A stretch of DNA of 64,000 nucleotides from Lewinella sp. IMCC34183 (GTDB lineage Bacteria > Bacteroidota > Bacteroidia > Chitinophagales > Saprospiraceae). The translations under genes were made by a program, and so were the position numbers. The notes under the pieces were generated by a model. That model was not told where the DNA came from and searched no databases. It worked only from the letters and a program-made list of their open reading frames with translations. Positions 34,321-43,278 of the stretch are shown here, piece after piece. Each line of letters begins with the position of its first letter. The first letter of the stretch is position 1. The stretch spans positions 1 through 64,000 of the forward strand of contig NZ_QMEM01000013.1 in assembly GCF_003390915.1 (NCBI RefSeq), in the 5' to 3' direction.

Positions 34321-34485
34321 CGGGTTGAGGACCTCCAGGTCCGATCACCTATCCAAGCCAAGCAAAGGACCAAGCCCGGGTTAAGGACCTCCAGGTCCGA
34401 TTACGCCCCAAGCCAGGCGAGGGACCAGGCCCGGGTTGAGGACCTTCAGGCCCGGGTTGAGGACCTCCAGGTCCGATCACGGGAC
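34321..34485. repeat. Tandem palindrome-containing repeats (four copies)
   Basis: The phrase CGGGTTGAGGACCTCCAGG begins at 34321, 34377 (with TTAAGG), 34432 (diverged, CTTCAGG) and about 34453. Three of the copies carry GGACCTCCAGGTCC, a palindrome of six-base arms around CC. Units 1 and 2 are 56 and 55 bases long, with related spacers (AAGCCAAGCAAAGGACCAAGCC versus a close variant). The 336-bp gap 34289-34624 has no gene; frames through the repeats read RVEDLQVR-like text that I do not regard as a protein. Confidence 0.85.
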
Positions 34486-34624
34486 ACAAAGAGAAACGAA
34501 TTACTGCATCCCTTTCAAGACACTTACTCCTCGCTTCGCGAGGGTTTGCATCGGGCCGGGAGGCCCGCCACCCGCAACCACCCCGAGAAAACGCGTAATT
34601 TCGCCCCCAGAACGTATCCCATCC

Positions 34625-36115
34625 ATGCCCACCGACCTTACACTATACAATAGTCTGACCCGTAAAAAAGAAGTTTTTCACCCCCTGGTACCTGGGCACG
34701 TGGGGCTGTACGTCTGTGGTCCGACCGTCTACAACCCCGTCCACCTGGGCAACTGCCGGACCTTCGTAAGCTTCGATATCATCTACCGCTACCTGATGGC
34801 CAAGGGGTACAAGGTGCGGTATGTGCGCAACATCACCGACGTGGGGCACCTCACCGACGACGGCGAGGACCGGATGAGCAAGGGCGCCCGCCTGGAGCAG
34901 CTGGAACCCATGGAAGTAGCGCAGAAGTTCAGCAACCAGTTCCACGATATGATGCGGACCTTCAACGCGCTGCCGCCCAGTATCGAGCCGCGTGCCACGG
35001 GACACATCATCGAGCAAATCGATATGGTACGCGAGATCATCGAAAACGGCTACGCCTACGAGGTTAATGGCTCCGTGTACTTCGACGTCGAGGCTTACAA
35101 CAACGCCAACGAAGAGCGATACGGTGAACTGTCCGGCCGCCGCATCGAGGAGCTGATGGCCGAAAGCCGCGAGCTGAAGTCGCAGGGGGAGAAACGCAGC
35201 CCTTCTGACTTCGCCATCTGGATGAAGGCCTCCGACGACCACATCCTGCGCTGGGACAGCCCCTGGGGGGCCGGCTTCCCCGGCTGGCACCTGGAGTGCT
35301 CCGCCATGAGCACGAAATACCTCGGCCGCGACTTCGACATCCACGGCGGCGGCAACGATCTGAAGTTCCCCCACCACGAGAACGAGATCGCCCAGAACGT
35401 CGGCGCCTGCCACCACGCCGGTGCCCGCTACTGGCTGCATACCAATATGCTGCTGATGAACGGCAAGAAGATGTCGAAGTCGGACGGTAATACCATCACG
35501 CCGGAAGAACTTTTCACCGGCGACAGCGAGCATGTCTCCGAAGGCTATGCGCCAATGGTAGTGCGCTTCTTTATGCTCCAGACCCACTACCGCAGCACGA
35601 TGGACCTCAGCGAGGAGGCCCTGCAGGCCGCCAAAAAGGGCTACACCCGCCTACTGGAGGCCTGGGACAGCCTGCAGGATATGGAAGGGGCGGGCGGCGC
35701 CCAGAACGGTACCGTAGGCAAGGAACTGGCCGCCGGCCTCGCCGCGGCCTACGCGGAGATGGACGACGACTTTAATACGCCGAAGGCCATGGCCCGCATC
35801 TTCGAGCTGGTTACGCGGATCAATGCCCTGAAGGGTGGTCAGCTTTCGCTCGAGGAAGTTAGCGCCGAGGGGCTGGAAAGCTTCCGGGACGGACTCGGCA
35901 CCCTACTGTGGAATGTGCTGGGCCTGAAGGCGGAAGCCGCGACGGGCGGGGCCGAGCAGGAAGCCCTGGACCGGGTGATGGAGATCGTGCTCGAACTGCG
36001 GCAGCAAGCCCGGGCCGACAAGGACTGGGCCCTCTCCGACAAGCTGCGCGACGCACTGACGGAGGCCGGTATTACGGTAAAGGACGGGAAAGAAGGAGCG
36101 ACCTGGTCGCTCTAG
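34625..36115 (+). CDS. cysS: Cysteinyl-tRNA synthetase
   Basis: 496 residues, close to the usual length. Class I signatures: YVCGPTVYNPVHLGNCRT (zinc Cys and the HIGH-equivalent HLGN) and GKKMSKSDGNTI (KMSKS). Zinc and anticodon features are FPGWHLECSAMS and GGNDLKFPHHENEIAQ. It charges tRNA-Cys. The frame is open 63 codons upstream through the repeat region, but the protein starts at the ATG at 34625 (MPTDLTLYNSLTRKKEVF). The C-terminal helical domain ends GATWSL. Convergent with the ROK kinase 28 bp away. Confidence 0.97.
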   Translation: MPTDLTLYNSLTRKKEVFHPLVPGHVGLYVCGPTVYNPVHLGNCRTFVSFDIIYRYLMAKGYKVRYVRNITDVGHLTDDGEDRMSKGARLEQLEPMEVAQKFSNQFHDMMRTFNALPPSIEPRATGHIIEQIDMVREIIENGYAYEVNGSVYFDVEAYNNANEERYGELSGRRIEELMAESRELKSQGEKRSPSDFAIWMKASDDHILRWDSPWGAGFPGWHLECSAMSTKYLGRDFDIHGGGNDLKFPHHENEIAQNVGACHHAGARYWLHTNMLLMNGKKMSKSDGNTITPEELFTGDSEHVSEGYAPMVVRFFMLQTHYRSTMDLSEEALQAAKKGYTRLLEAWDSLQDMEGAGGAQNGTVGKELAAGLAAAYAEMDDDFNTPKAMARIFELVTRINALKGGQLSLEEVSAEGLESFRDGLGTLLWNVLGLKAEAATGGAEQEALDRVMEIVLELRQQARADKDWALSDKLRDALTEAGITVKDGKEGATWSL

Positions 36116-36143
36116 GGCGGGGCGGCCCGCCGGGACGATGTCG

Positions 36144-36941
36144 TCAGATAGCGGCCACCTTGCGGTGGTGACGCTGGTAGGCGTACACGGCGGCCCCCAC
36201 CGTGCCGGCGGTGTTGCGCATCTCCGCGGGTTTCACCTCGCAGTTGACCTTCAGGTGCTTCTTATAATCGGTAAAGTACTTGCTGCCGCCGCCGCCCAGA
36301 ACGATAAGGTCCGGATTCAGTAAGCCATTAACTTGTACCAGGTACTTGTTAAGGCGCTTGCCGAAGGTCTTCCAGTCCATGTCCGTGTCCTTACGGATCT
36401 TATTGGAGATGAACTTCTCGGCGATCACATCCATCCCCTTGAGGTAAAGGGAACCGAGCTCGAAGTTGGGGACCAGTTTTCCATCGAGGAACATGGCTCC
36501 ACCGAGTCCCGTACCGATAGTGATCATGACCACCGTACCGTCTTCCTTGTGGGAGCGGCCGGTACCGAAGTTCATGGTGGCGATGCCTGCGGCGTCGGCA
36601 TCGTTGAGCGCGTAGATGGACACGTCGCGCATTCGCCCGAAGGTTTCGGAGATCGAGGTGCCGATCCAGCCCTTGTCGATATTGGCAGCCGTTTTGGCGA
36701 CGTTGCGGTTGACGACGGCGGGAAAGCCCACGCCCACTACGCCGCTGTACTCAAAGTGGTCGACCAGGCTGCGGAACGTATAGGCCATGGCCGAGGGCGT
36801 AGCCGGCTGCGGGGTATCAAACCGGTGCCGCTCGGTGAGCATGGTACCGGTCTTTATGTCGACCAGTCCGCCCTTGAATCCGGTGGCGCCTACATCGACG
36901 CCCAGTATGGTGGTGCTGTTGCTTCCGCTGTTCTCTGCCAT
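36144..36941 (-). CDS. ROK-family sugar kinase, polyphosphate glucokinase-like
   Basis: 265 residues. ATP/polyphosphate-binding loop LGVDVGATGFKGGLVD, sugar-site VVGVGFPAVVNRNVAKTAAN, catalytic Asp in ALNDADAAG, phosphate loop TIGTGLGGAMFLDGKL, and LIVLGGGGSKYF. It lacks the CxCGxxGC zinc motif of typical ROK kinases and is short, both features of polyphosphate glucokinases. The residue after ELG is Ser (FELGSLYLKG), where many ROK proteins have His. It probably phosphorylates glucose using polyphosphate or ATP; donor choice is not decidable here. Confidence 0.85.
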   Translation of the reverse strand: MAENSGSNSTTILGVDVGATGFKGGLVDIKTGTMLTERHRFDTPQPATPSAMAYTFRSLVDHFEYSGVVGVGFPAVVNRNVAKTAANIDKGWIGTSISETFGRMRDVSIYALNDADAAGIATMNFGTGRSHKEDGTVVMITIGTGLGGAMFLDGKLVPNFELGSLYLKGMDVIAEKFISNKIRKDTDMDWKTFGKRLNKYLVQVNGLLNPDLIVLGGGGSKYFTDYKKHLKVNCEVKPAEMRNTAGTVGAAVYAYQRHHRKVAAI

Positions 36942-36993
36942 GAGCGTGAATATAGCAGTTTGTTGGAGAAGGGATTAACGCGTCCGGTACCGG

Positions 36994-37869
36994 CTAGCGG
37001 ACCAGCGTGATCTTCATCGGTACGTCCTCCTTGGGCCGGTCGCCGGCGCCCGTGGCTACGGCGGCGATCTTGTCGATGACGTCGAGCCCCTCGATCACCT
37101 GCCCGAAAACGGTGTAATTCTGGTCGAGGAAGGGTACGCCGCCCTGCTCCAGGTATTGCTCGCGAACGTCGCTTGGGTACCGGACGCCCGTCTGGCTTTC
37201 CTGGCGGTTCAGTTCGGTTTCGGTGACCGGACGGCCCTGTACGATGTAGAACTGCGAGCCGGAGCTCTTCTTGTCGGGATTGTTGGTTCGGGCCGCGGCA
37301 ATGGCTCCCTTGACGTGGGCCAGGGAGGGATCGAATTCCGCGGGGACCTGGTAGCCGGGGCCACCGCTGCCGAGCCGGTCGTTGGGGCCGGCATTCTTGC
37401 TGGTAGGGTCACCACCCTGTACCATGAATCCCTCGATCACCCGGTGAAAGAGAAGACTGTCGTAGAAGTTTTCCTCGACCAACTTGACGAAGTTATCCTG
37501 GTGCTGGGGAGTCAAATCGGAGAGGCGGGCCAGCATATCGCCCTGGGGCGTCTCGATACGGATGAGGCATTCTTTCGGTGGAGTCACGTTGATGGTTTGG
37601 GTGGTGGTTCTCGATTTTCCTTTTTCGTTGGTGGCCGTCAGGGCTACCTCGTAGTCGCCCGAACGGAAATACCGGACGCTGGGTTCCGCTTCGGTACTGG
37701 TCTGTCCGTTTCCGAAGTCCCACGCGTAACTTACCGCCTTTTCTGAACTATTGGTCAATCGCAGGGTATCGGCAGCGGCCAGATCGGTGGAAGACGGCGT
37801 AAACCGGGCCACGGGGCGGGCACAGTAACTAAGGAAAAGCAGGGGAAGGAGCAGTAGGGAAAGGCGCAT
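36994..37869 (-). CDS. PKD domain-cyclophilin fusion lipoprotein (peptidyl-prolyl isomerase)
   Basis: 291 residues with lipoprotein box LSYC at the N-terminus. Residues about 20-98 form a PKD domain (SYAWDFGNGQTSTEAEP, SGDYEVALTATNEKGKS). Residues about 100-291 are a cyclophilin: LVEENFYDSLLFHRVIEGFM, VQGGDPTSKNA, SSGSQFYIVQG, YTVFGQVIEGLDVIDKIAAV. Between the last two there is an insertion of about 45 residues that is common in Bacteroidota cyclophilins. It should assist folding of exported proteins on the periplasmic or outer face. It follows a small gene (29 bp) on the same strand. Confidence 0.92.
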   Translation of the reverse strand: MRLSLLLLPLLFLSYCARPVARFTPSSTDLAAADTLRLTNSSEKAVSYAWDFGNGQTSTEAEPSVRYFRSGDYEVALTATNEKGKSRTTTQTINVTPPKECLIRIETPQGDMLARLSDLTPQHQDNFVKLVEENFYDSLLFHRVIEGFMVQGGDPTSKNAGPNDRLGSGGPGYQVPAEFDPSLAHVKGAIAAARTNNPDKKSSGSQFYIVQGRPVTETELNRQESQTGVRYPSDVREQYLEQGGVPFLDQNYTVFGQVIEGLDVIDKIAAVATGAGDRPKEDVPMKITLVR

Positions 37870-37898
37870 GAATGAAAGTTGTTACCTACCGTAACGGC

Positions 37899-38189
37899 CT
37901 AGGATTCCAGAAAGTGTTGCAGCAGTACCTCGCGTTCCCGCACCAGCCCGTAGTCCGGGCGATTCCGGCCGGCCCGGCGGTACCAGTACCCGGCATTGGC
38001 CTCGTCGCCCTCGATGCGGTGCAGGTGTGCGTGCACCCAGGCGCAGTCGGAACCCGGCGCGGCGTCGATAAGCGAATGTGCGCGATCCCAGTTATTTTTG
38101 CTGATCCACCAGAGCGAGGCAAGCTCGGTACGGGCGGCGGCGGGGGGGTGCGCCTCCTGGAGGGAGGCATCGAATTCTGGGCGGGTCAC
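37899..38189 (-). CDS. Small conserved hypothetical protein (GTG start)
   Basis: 96 residues starting at a GTG (VTRPEFDASLQEAHPP). Recognisable family text: TELASLWWISKNNWDRAHSLI, GSDCAWVHAHLHRIEGDEANAGYWYRRAG. Similar short proteins occur in several phyla; the helix pattern resembles a pair of TPR-like repeats. No in-frame ATG exists near the start; the much longer frame upstream runs antisense through the antiporter gene and is spurious. Soluble, function unknown. It shares an 81-bp region with the divergent antiporter and is probably cotranscribed with the cyclophilin gene. Confidence 0.75.
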   Translation of the reverse strand: MTRPEFDASLQEAHPPAAARTELASLWWISKNNWDRAHSLIDAAPGSDCAWVHAHLHRIEGDEANAGYWYRRAGRNRPDYGLVREREVLLQHFLES

Positions 38190-38270
38190 TGGGATAGGAT
38201 TGTCAGGGTTTGCGCGGCGAAGATACCCCGCGGGGCCTAAACAACTTTGCGCACCAAGCGATTTACTGCT

Positions 38271-40154
38271 ATGTACGAAATTGGAAGCCTGATTATCATA
38301 GGGGTCGTCGCGCAGTGGATCGCTTGGCGGCTCAGGGTTCCGTCCATTCTCCCCCTCATCATTGCCGGTATCCTCATCGGCCCGGGCTGGGAGCTCTACA
38401 CCGGTCACCGGCTGCTCAACCCCCGCTTTGACAGCGAAGCCGGCACCGGCCTGTTTCCCGGCAACCTCCTCTACAGTTTCGTTTCCCTCTCCATCGGCCT
38501 CGTGCTCTTCGAGGGAGGGCTTACCCTCAAGGTGAAGGAGGTCCGCGGTATGGCCGACAGCATCCTGCGTCTGACCACCTTCGGGGCGGCGACCACCACG
38601 GTGGTAGCCGGCCTGGCAGCGCACTACCTGCTCGGCCTGGACTGGCAGATCGCCTTTCTCTTCTCCACGCTCATCGTAGTGACCGGCCCCACCGTCATTG
38701 CGCCCATCATGCGGCAGATCAACGTGAAGCGGCAGGTGGCCACGATCCTGAAGTGGGAGAGCATCATCGTCGATCCGGTCGGCGCTTTCCTCGCGGTGCT
38801 CTTTTACAACTTCATCGTATCCTACTACGATGCCGAAGCCACGGTCTACGACTCGTTGATCAAGTTCTTCCAGTCCGGCCTCGTCGGCATCGGCCTGGGT
38901 TTCGTGCTGGGCCACGCCCTGTTCTACCTCATCTCCCGGATGTACATCCCGAGGTTCCTGCTCAACATCGTCACCCTCGGCTTCGTCGTGGCCGCCTTTC
39001 TCATTTCCGATTCGATCGCCCACGAGAGTGGACTGCTTACCACCGTAGTCATGGGCGCCTACCTCGCCAACCGCGAGGTCCCCTTCCTGCACGATATCCT
39101 CGACTTCAAGGAAAGCCTGACCCTGCTGCTCATCTCCCTGCTCTTCATCCTGCTGTCGGCCAACATGACCGTCGAGCAGATCGAGCTGGTCCTCAACTGG
39201 GAAAGCCTCTACATCTTCCTGATCGTCGTCTTTGTAGCGCGCCCCCTCGGCGTCTTTTGGAGCCTCAGCACTTCCGACCTCACCTGGCGCGACAAGGCCT
39301 TCATCAGTTGGGTAGGCCCCCGCGGTATCGTAGCGGCCGGCGTGGCATCCCTCTTCGGTATCGAGCTGGCCAAGGAGGGCATCCCCGACGCGGAGTACAT
39401 CACCCCCCTGGTGTTTCTGATTGTTCTCGGCACCGTACTACTGAACGCCACCCTCGCCGGGGTCCTCGCCCGCCGGCTCAAGGTTAGCTTGCCCAAGGGC
39501 AGCGGGGTGCTCATTTTCGGCGCCTCCGAGGGGGCCCGACAACTCGCCCACTCCCTGGTGGAGAGTGGCCGCGACGTCACCCTCGTCACCCCCAACCGGG
39601 CCGAGGCCGATATCGCCGAAGAAAACAACCTGACCGCCATGCAGTCGCCGATCGATACCGACATCCTGGACGACCGCCTCGATCTGACCGACATCGGCTA
39701 CGTGCTGGCCCTTACCGGCAACGACGAGGAGAATTTCTATCTCCTCAACAATTACCGCAGCCGCGAAGGCATCCGGGGTGCCTATCGCCTGGTGACCCGC
39801 AAGGAGATCCAGTTGCAGCGCTACAGCAAGGAGGCCCTCTTCGGGCAGTACGTCAGCTACCTGCTCTTCAACCGGGCAGCCCGCAATTTCGGCACCGTGA
39901 ACGCGATCGAGCTGCTCGACCCCGGGCACATCGGCACCATCCTCGGCAAACTGCGTGAGGAACGCGCCATCCCCCTCTACCTGCGGTGCACGGAGTACGG
40001 GGACATCACCTTCATTCCGGCCAACGACAACGGCGATCGCCCCTTGTCCGTCAGCGCCGGCGACGTACTCTACTACATCGGGGAGCCGCTCGCGGAGGTC
40101 GATGAGGAGGCAGCCCGTCAGATTCCCAAGGAGGACGGATCACTCGTCGAGTAG
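38271..40154 (+). CDS. Na+/H+ antiporter (CPA family) with C-terminal RCK/TrkA-like domains
   Basis: 627 residues. About twelve membrane helices (IGSLIIIGVVAQWIAW to GTVLLNATLAGVLA), with family motifs LVLFEGGLTLK, STLIVVTGPTVIAPIM, ESIIVDPVGAF and SWVGPRGIVAAGVASLFG. A cytoplasmic TrkA-N-like nucleotide-binding domain follows (GVLIFGASEGARQLAHSLVE, ALTGNDEENFYL) and a TrkA-C-like end (IPLYLRCTEYGDITFIP, GDVLYYIG). It probably exchanges Na+ or K+ for protons in the inner membrane under nucleotide control. I chose the ATG at 38271; the open frame from 38247 would need a TTG. Its last 15 bases overlap murF on the other strand. Confidence 0.92.
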   Translation: MYEIGSLIIIGVVAQWIAWRLRVPSILPLIIAGILIGPGWELYTGHRLLNPRFDSEAGTGLFPGNLLYSFVSLSIGLVLFEGGLTLKVKEVRGMADSILRLTTFGAATTTVVAGLAAHYLLGLDWQIAFLFSTLIVVTGPTVIAPIMRQINVKRQVATILKWESIIVDPVGAFLAVLFYNFIVSYYDAEATVYDSLIKFFQSGLVGIGLGFVLGHALFYLISRMYIPRFLLNIVTLGFVVAAFLISDSIAHESGLLTTVVMGAYLANREVPFLHDILDFKESLTLLLISLLFILLSANMTVEQIELVLNWESLYIFLIVVFVARPLGVFWSLSTSDLTWRDKAFISWVGPRGIVAAGVASLFGIELAKEGIPDAEYITPLVFLIVLGTVLLNATLAGVLARRLKVSLPKGSGVLIFGASEGARQLAHSLVESGRDVTLVTPNRAEADIAEENNLTAMQSPIDTDILDDRLDLTDIGYVLALTGNDEENFYLLNNYRSREGIRGAYRLVTRKEIQLQRYSKEALFGQYVSYLLFNRAARNFGTVNAIELLDPGHIGTILGKLREERAIPLYLRCTEYGDITFIPANDNGDRPLSVSAGDVLYYIGEPLAEVDEEAARQIPKEDGSLVE

Positions 40155-41465
40155 CCGCTCCAGACGGTTGCCCCGGCTGCCCTTGACAAAAATCCGCTTC
40201 CCACTCCAGTCCTGTGCCCAGAACCACTCGGCCAGGAGACGGCTGTCGACAAAGTGGGGGCGGTCGAATTCGCGGGCCACGTCTTCCATTTCGGCACCTA
40301 CGAGCAGCACCGTGCGTGCTACCTGCCCCGCCCGTAATACCACCCGACGGTGGGCGGCGGGAGAGGCGGCCCCTAGCTCAAGCATTTCTCCCAGTATGAC
40401 GACGCTGTCCAACGGCTCGTTATCGGTGGCGAAGCCCGCCAGTGCCGCCGTCACGCTACTCGGGTTCGCGTTGTACGCGTCCCAGTAGAAGGTTACCCCG
40501 CGGTGTTCCATCCACTGGCTGCGGTGATTGGCGGGCCGGTATTCGGCGAGGGCCGCGGCAATGGATGCCCCGGGGACCTTGAAGTACTTCCCTACCGCGA
40601 CGGCGGATTTTACATTTTGCAGATTATGCACCCCGGCCAGTTGGGTGCTCGTCTGGACCAACTGCCGCTGCTCGTCCAGGAAAGCGACCTCGATGAAGGG
40701 GTGCACGGCCAGGGACTTGACTTCCAGGCCGGCCACCGTGGGGGAAGGCTCCTCGCTGACGAAGTAAGGAATACGCCGCGGGAGGGCGTCGGACATCTCT
40801 TCCAAGTCCAGCTCGTCGGTGTTTACGAACGCTACCCCACTCACCTTCTCCAGCCAGTCGTAGAGCTCGCCCTTGCCCCGCTTGACCCCCTCCCGGCCTC
40901 CGAAGCCTTCCAGGTGTGCCTCCCCGATATTGGTGATGAGGCCGTGAGTAGGCCGTCCGATCCGGCACAGCTCGGCAATCTCCCCCTGGTGGTTGGCCCC
41001 CATTTCCAGGATGAGAAATTCCGTTCCCTCGGGCATCGACAGAATGGTCAGCGGCAAGCCGATGTGGTTATTGTAGTTGCCGGGGGTAGCGTGTACCCGG
41101 TACTGCCGTCCCATGACCGCCGCGATGAGTTCCTTAGTGGTCGTCTTTCCGTTGCTGCCCGTAATGGCGAATACCGGCATTCGGAAGGCGGAGCGGTGTC
41201 GCAGCGCGATCTCCTGCAGGGCAACCAGTGAATCCTCGACCAGGAGGTAGCGGTCGTCTCCCGCCGCGACCACGTCGGGGTTATCGACGATAGCGTAAGC
41301 CGCTCCCGCTTCCAGCGCCCCGGCGGCGTACTGATTGCCGTCCGACTGCCCCCGTAGGGCTACGAACAGGCCGCCCGCCGCGACCCGCCTGCTGTCAATG
41401 CTTACCCGGGGGTGCCGCAGGTATACCGCGTATAGATCCGAAGGGTCGGCGTAGAGGAGCTTCAT
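40140..41465 (-). CDS. murF: UDP-N-acetylmuramoyl-tripeptide--D-alanyl-D-alanine ligase
   Basis: 441 residues. Mur ligase marks: SIDSRRVAAGGLFVALRG, the ATP loop AITGSNGKTTTKELIAAVM, NYNNHIGLPLTIL, LEMGANHQGEI, NIGEAHLEGFGG and the C-terminal WDAYNANPSSV. It adds D-Ala-D-Ala to the peptidoglycan precursor in the cytoplasm. Its 3' end overlaps the antiporter gene by 15 bases in convergent orientation. A -7 box ends 5 bases before the ATG, and a terminator separates it from gldJ upstream, so it appears to have its own promoter. Confidence 0.97.
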   Translation of the reverse strand: MKLLYADPSDLYAVYLRHPRVSIDSRRVAAGGLFVALRGQSDGNQYAAGALEAGAAYAIVDNPDVVAAGDDRYLLVEDSLVALQEIALRHRSAFRMPVFAITGSNGKTTTKELIAAVMGRQYRVHATPGNYNNHIGLPLTILSMPEGTEFLILEMGANHQGEIAELCRIGRPTHGLITNIGEAHLEGFGGREGVKRGKGELYDWLEKVSGVAFVNTDELDLEEMSDALPRRIPYFVSEEPSPTVAGLEVKSLAVHPFIEVAFLDEQRQLVQTSTQLAGVHNLQNVKSAVAVGKYFKVPGASIAAALAEYRPANHRSQWMEHRGVTFYWDAYNANPSSVTAALAGFATDNEPLDSVVILGEMLELGAASPAAHRRVVLRAGQVARTVLLVGAEMEDVAREFDRPHFVDSRLLAEWFWAQDWSGKRIFVKGSRGNRLERLLDE

Positions 41466-41469
41466 GCTG

Positions 41470-41477
41470 CAAAGCTA
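41470..41477 (-). promoter_or_regulatory. -7 promoter box (TAGCTTTG) of murF
   Basis: Exact TAnnTTTG on the minus strand, only four bases from the ATG at 41465. Transcription would begin at or next to the start codon. Confidence 0.55.
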
Positions 41478-41490
41478 CGAGGAGGGGGGC

Positions 41491-41526
41491 AAAAGAAATG
41501 CCCCACCCAAAAATTGGGTGAGGCAT
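41491..41526 (-). terminator. Intrinsic terminator of gldJ
   Basis: The stem ATGCC(C)CACCCAA / TTGGGTG(A)GGCAT spans 41498-41526. On the minus strand it is followed by TTTCTTTTG. It lies 25 bases past the gldJ stop codon. Confidence 0.85.
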
Positions 41527-41551
41527 TCCGGAATTATAGGTGCTTATACGC

Positions 41552-43063
41552 CTAGCGACGGGAGCGCCGGCGGTTCTTTTGCTTGCCCGGCCGCATGCCG
41601 AAGCGGTTTACCTGCCCTTCGTCCACGCCTTGGCTGTTGCCAACGCGGACCATGGCACAGCGGAAGCCGATCGTACGGGAAGCGCGGTCCTGATCGAGGA
41701 AGCGGCGGGTTCCGGGGCTGAGCCAGTAGGCCCGGTCGGCCCAGCTGCCGCCCTTGTAGACGCGTGCTTTGTCACTGATCAGGGTGTATTCGTTGGTGGA
41801 GTAGGAAGCACCGCTTTCCTCGTCGCCGTCCAGGTAGTCGTAGACGCGGCCACGGTTGTAGTTGTCGCGGTCGGCCACCTCTTCGTCCTGTACGGGTACG
41901 TACACGAGGCGTCCGAGACTGTCCTTCTCGACGGGGCGGCCATCCTGGTCGCGCTTCACGTTCATGAAGTCGTTACCCCGGAAGCTGTTTAGGTCGTGGT
42001 TCTCGACGTCGACCAGCGTCTGGGTGGTCAGGGGACGGTAAAGGTCCAGTACCCATTCGTTGACGTTGCCGGCCATGTTGTAGAGGCCGAAGTCGTTGGG
42101 GAAATTGTCGAAGACGTTACTGGTGATCATGTTCTCGTCGTTCGGCTTGCCCGCGATACCGGAGTAGTCACCACCGCCACGCTTATAGTTGGCGTACATC
42201 TTACCCTGGTTCTTATCGTGGCGCTGGTAGCGCATGCTCGTTCCGCTCCAGGGGTAGATGCGGCGGTCGGTGTAGTTTTCGTCCTTTTCGTTAGCCTGCA
42301 GGCCTTCGAGGGCCAGGGCTGCGTATTCCCACTCGGCTTCGGTGGGCAGGCGGAAGTCGGGCTGGAGAATACCGTCCTCAAGGCGTACCGGGCGGGTTTC
42401 GCCGTTCTTGAGGTCCTTCATTCCCTTGCGCTCAACGCCTTCGTACTGGCCGGCAAGGTAAGCATCGGTGACGAATACGTCAGAGCCCTGCTGGTCGGGG
42501 CGCTGCTCCTGGATACCCTTGTCGATCAGGATGGCCTCGTTCACGCGGTCCGTCCGCCAGCGGCTGTATTCGCGGGCCTGGACCCAGCTCACGCCCACGA
42601 CGGGGTGCTGAGCGTAGGCGGGGTGGCGGAGGTAACCGGTCACGTAAGGCTCGTTGAAGGACAGCTCGTCGCGCCATACCAGGGTATCCGGCAGGGCGGA
42701 CTGGAGTACCTCGGGGTATTCGCTGTAGACGTCTTCCGTCCAGTGCAGGTACAGGAGGTAATCTTCGTTGCTGATCTCCGTCTGGTCCATGTAGAAGCTG
42801 GACACCGTAACGCGCCGCGGGATGTTGTCCCAGTCGTAGGGTACGTCCTCCTCGGTGAAACCCATGACGAACGTTCCGCCGGGAATGAGCACCATGTTGG
42901 GAGGCGTTTCCTGTCCCTCGAATTCATTGTTGCGTTCGTATCCGCCCCACTTCTCGTCGTTGTACTTCCAGTTGGTGGTGCGGGAGCGATCGTTGTTACG
43001 GTTGCAGCTCGCCACCAGGAGTACCAGGCAGAGGTAGGGCAGCGTCTTGAGCAGTATCTTCAT
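41552..43063 (-). CDS. gldJ: Gliding motility / T9SS lipoprotein GldJ
   Basis: 503 residues with lipoprotein box LVASC. It has the formylglycine-generating-enzyme (sulfatase-modifying) fold: MVLIPGGTFVMGF, FYMDQTEISNEDYLLYL, PVVGVSWVQAREYSRWR, FRLPTEAEWEYAA, NMAGNVNEWVLD, YKGGSWADRAYW and IGFRCAMV. The segment VPYDWDNIPRRVTVSSFYMD and the early YNDEKWGGYE point to GldJ rather than GldK. GldJ stabilises the gliding motor and T9SS rings at the outer membrane. The tail is basic (KQKNRRRSRR). Start 43063 begins the signal peptide (MKILLKTLPYLCLVLLVASC). murF follows, an arrangement I recall from other Bacteroidota. Confidence 0.9.
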   Translation of the reverse strand: MKILLKTLPYLCLVLLVASCNRNNDRSRTTNWKYNDEKWGGYERNNEFEGQETPPNMVLIPGGTFVMGFTEEDVPYDWDNIPRRVTVSSFYMDQTEISNEDYLLYLHWTEDVYSEYPEVLQSALPDTLVWRDELSFNEPYVTGYLRHPAYAQHPVVGVSWVQAREYSRWRTDRVNEAILIDKGIQEQRPDQQGSDVFVTDAYLAGQYEGVERKGMKDLKNGETRPVRLEDGILQPDFRLPTEAEWEYAALALEGLQANEKDENYTDRRIYPWSGTSMRYQRHDKNQGKMYANYKRGGGDYSGIAGKPNDENMITSNVFDNFPNDFGLYNMAGNVNEWVLDLYRPLTTQTLVDVENHDLNSFRGNDFMNVKRDQDGRPVEKDSLGRLVYVPVQDEEVADRDNYNRGRVYDYLDGDEESGASYSTNEYTLISDKARVYKGGSWADRAYWLSPGTRRFLDQDRASRTIGFRCAMVRVGNSQGVDEGQVNRFGMRPGKQKNRRRSRR

Positions 43064-43278
43064 GTTGCGGTGGTAGTCCAAAATTGATAGATGGGGTTCT
43101 TGGCTCGCCGCCCGAAACGGACGGGTCGTCATCGACCTCGGCTAGTTAAACCGAATCGCTGCGACAACTATTGTGTTCGAAAACTTAATATTTCCGCGGA
43201 AAAGCAGTTGTCCACTGCCCTGTCGCCCCGCTTGCGCACGGCCCGAAGATGCTGTTTCCCGGTGAACATACGGCCCGC

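Noticed and set aside
34321-34485. Repeats before cysS as a CRISPR array
   Set aside because: Spacers are related to each other, spacing is irregular and there are only four copies.
37899-39092. 397-codon minus-strand frame covering the small gene and the antiporter
   Set aside because: Only the last 96 codons (from the GTG at 38189) look like a protein; the rest is antisense to the antiporter.
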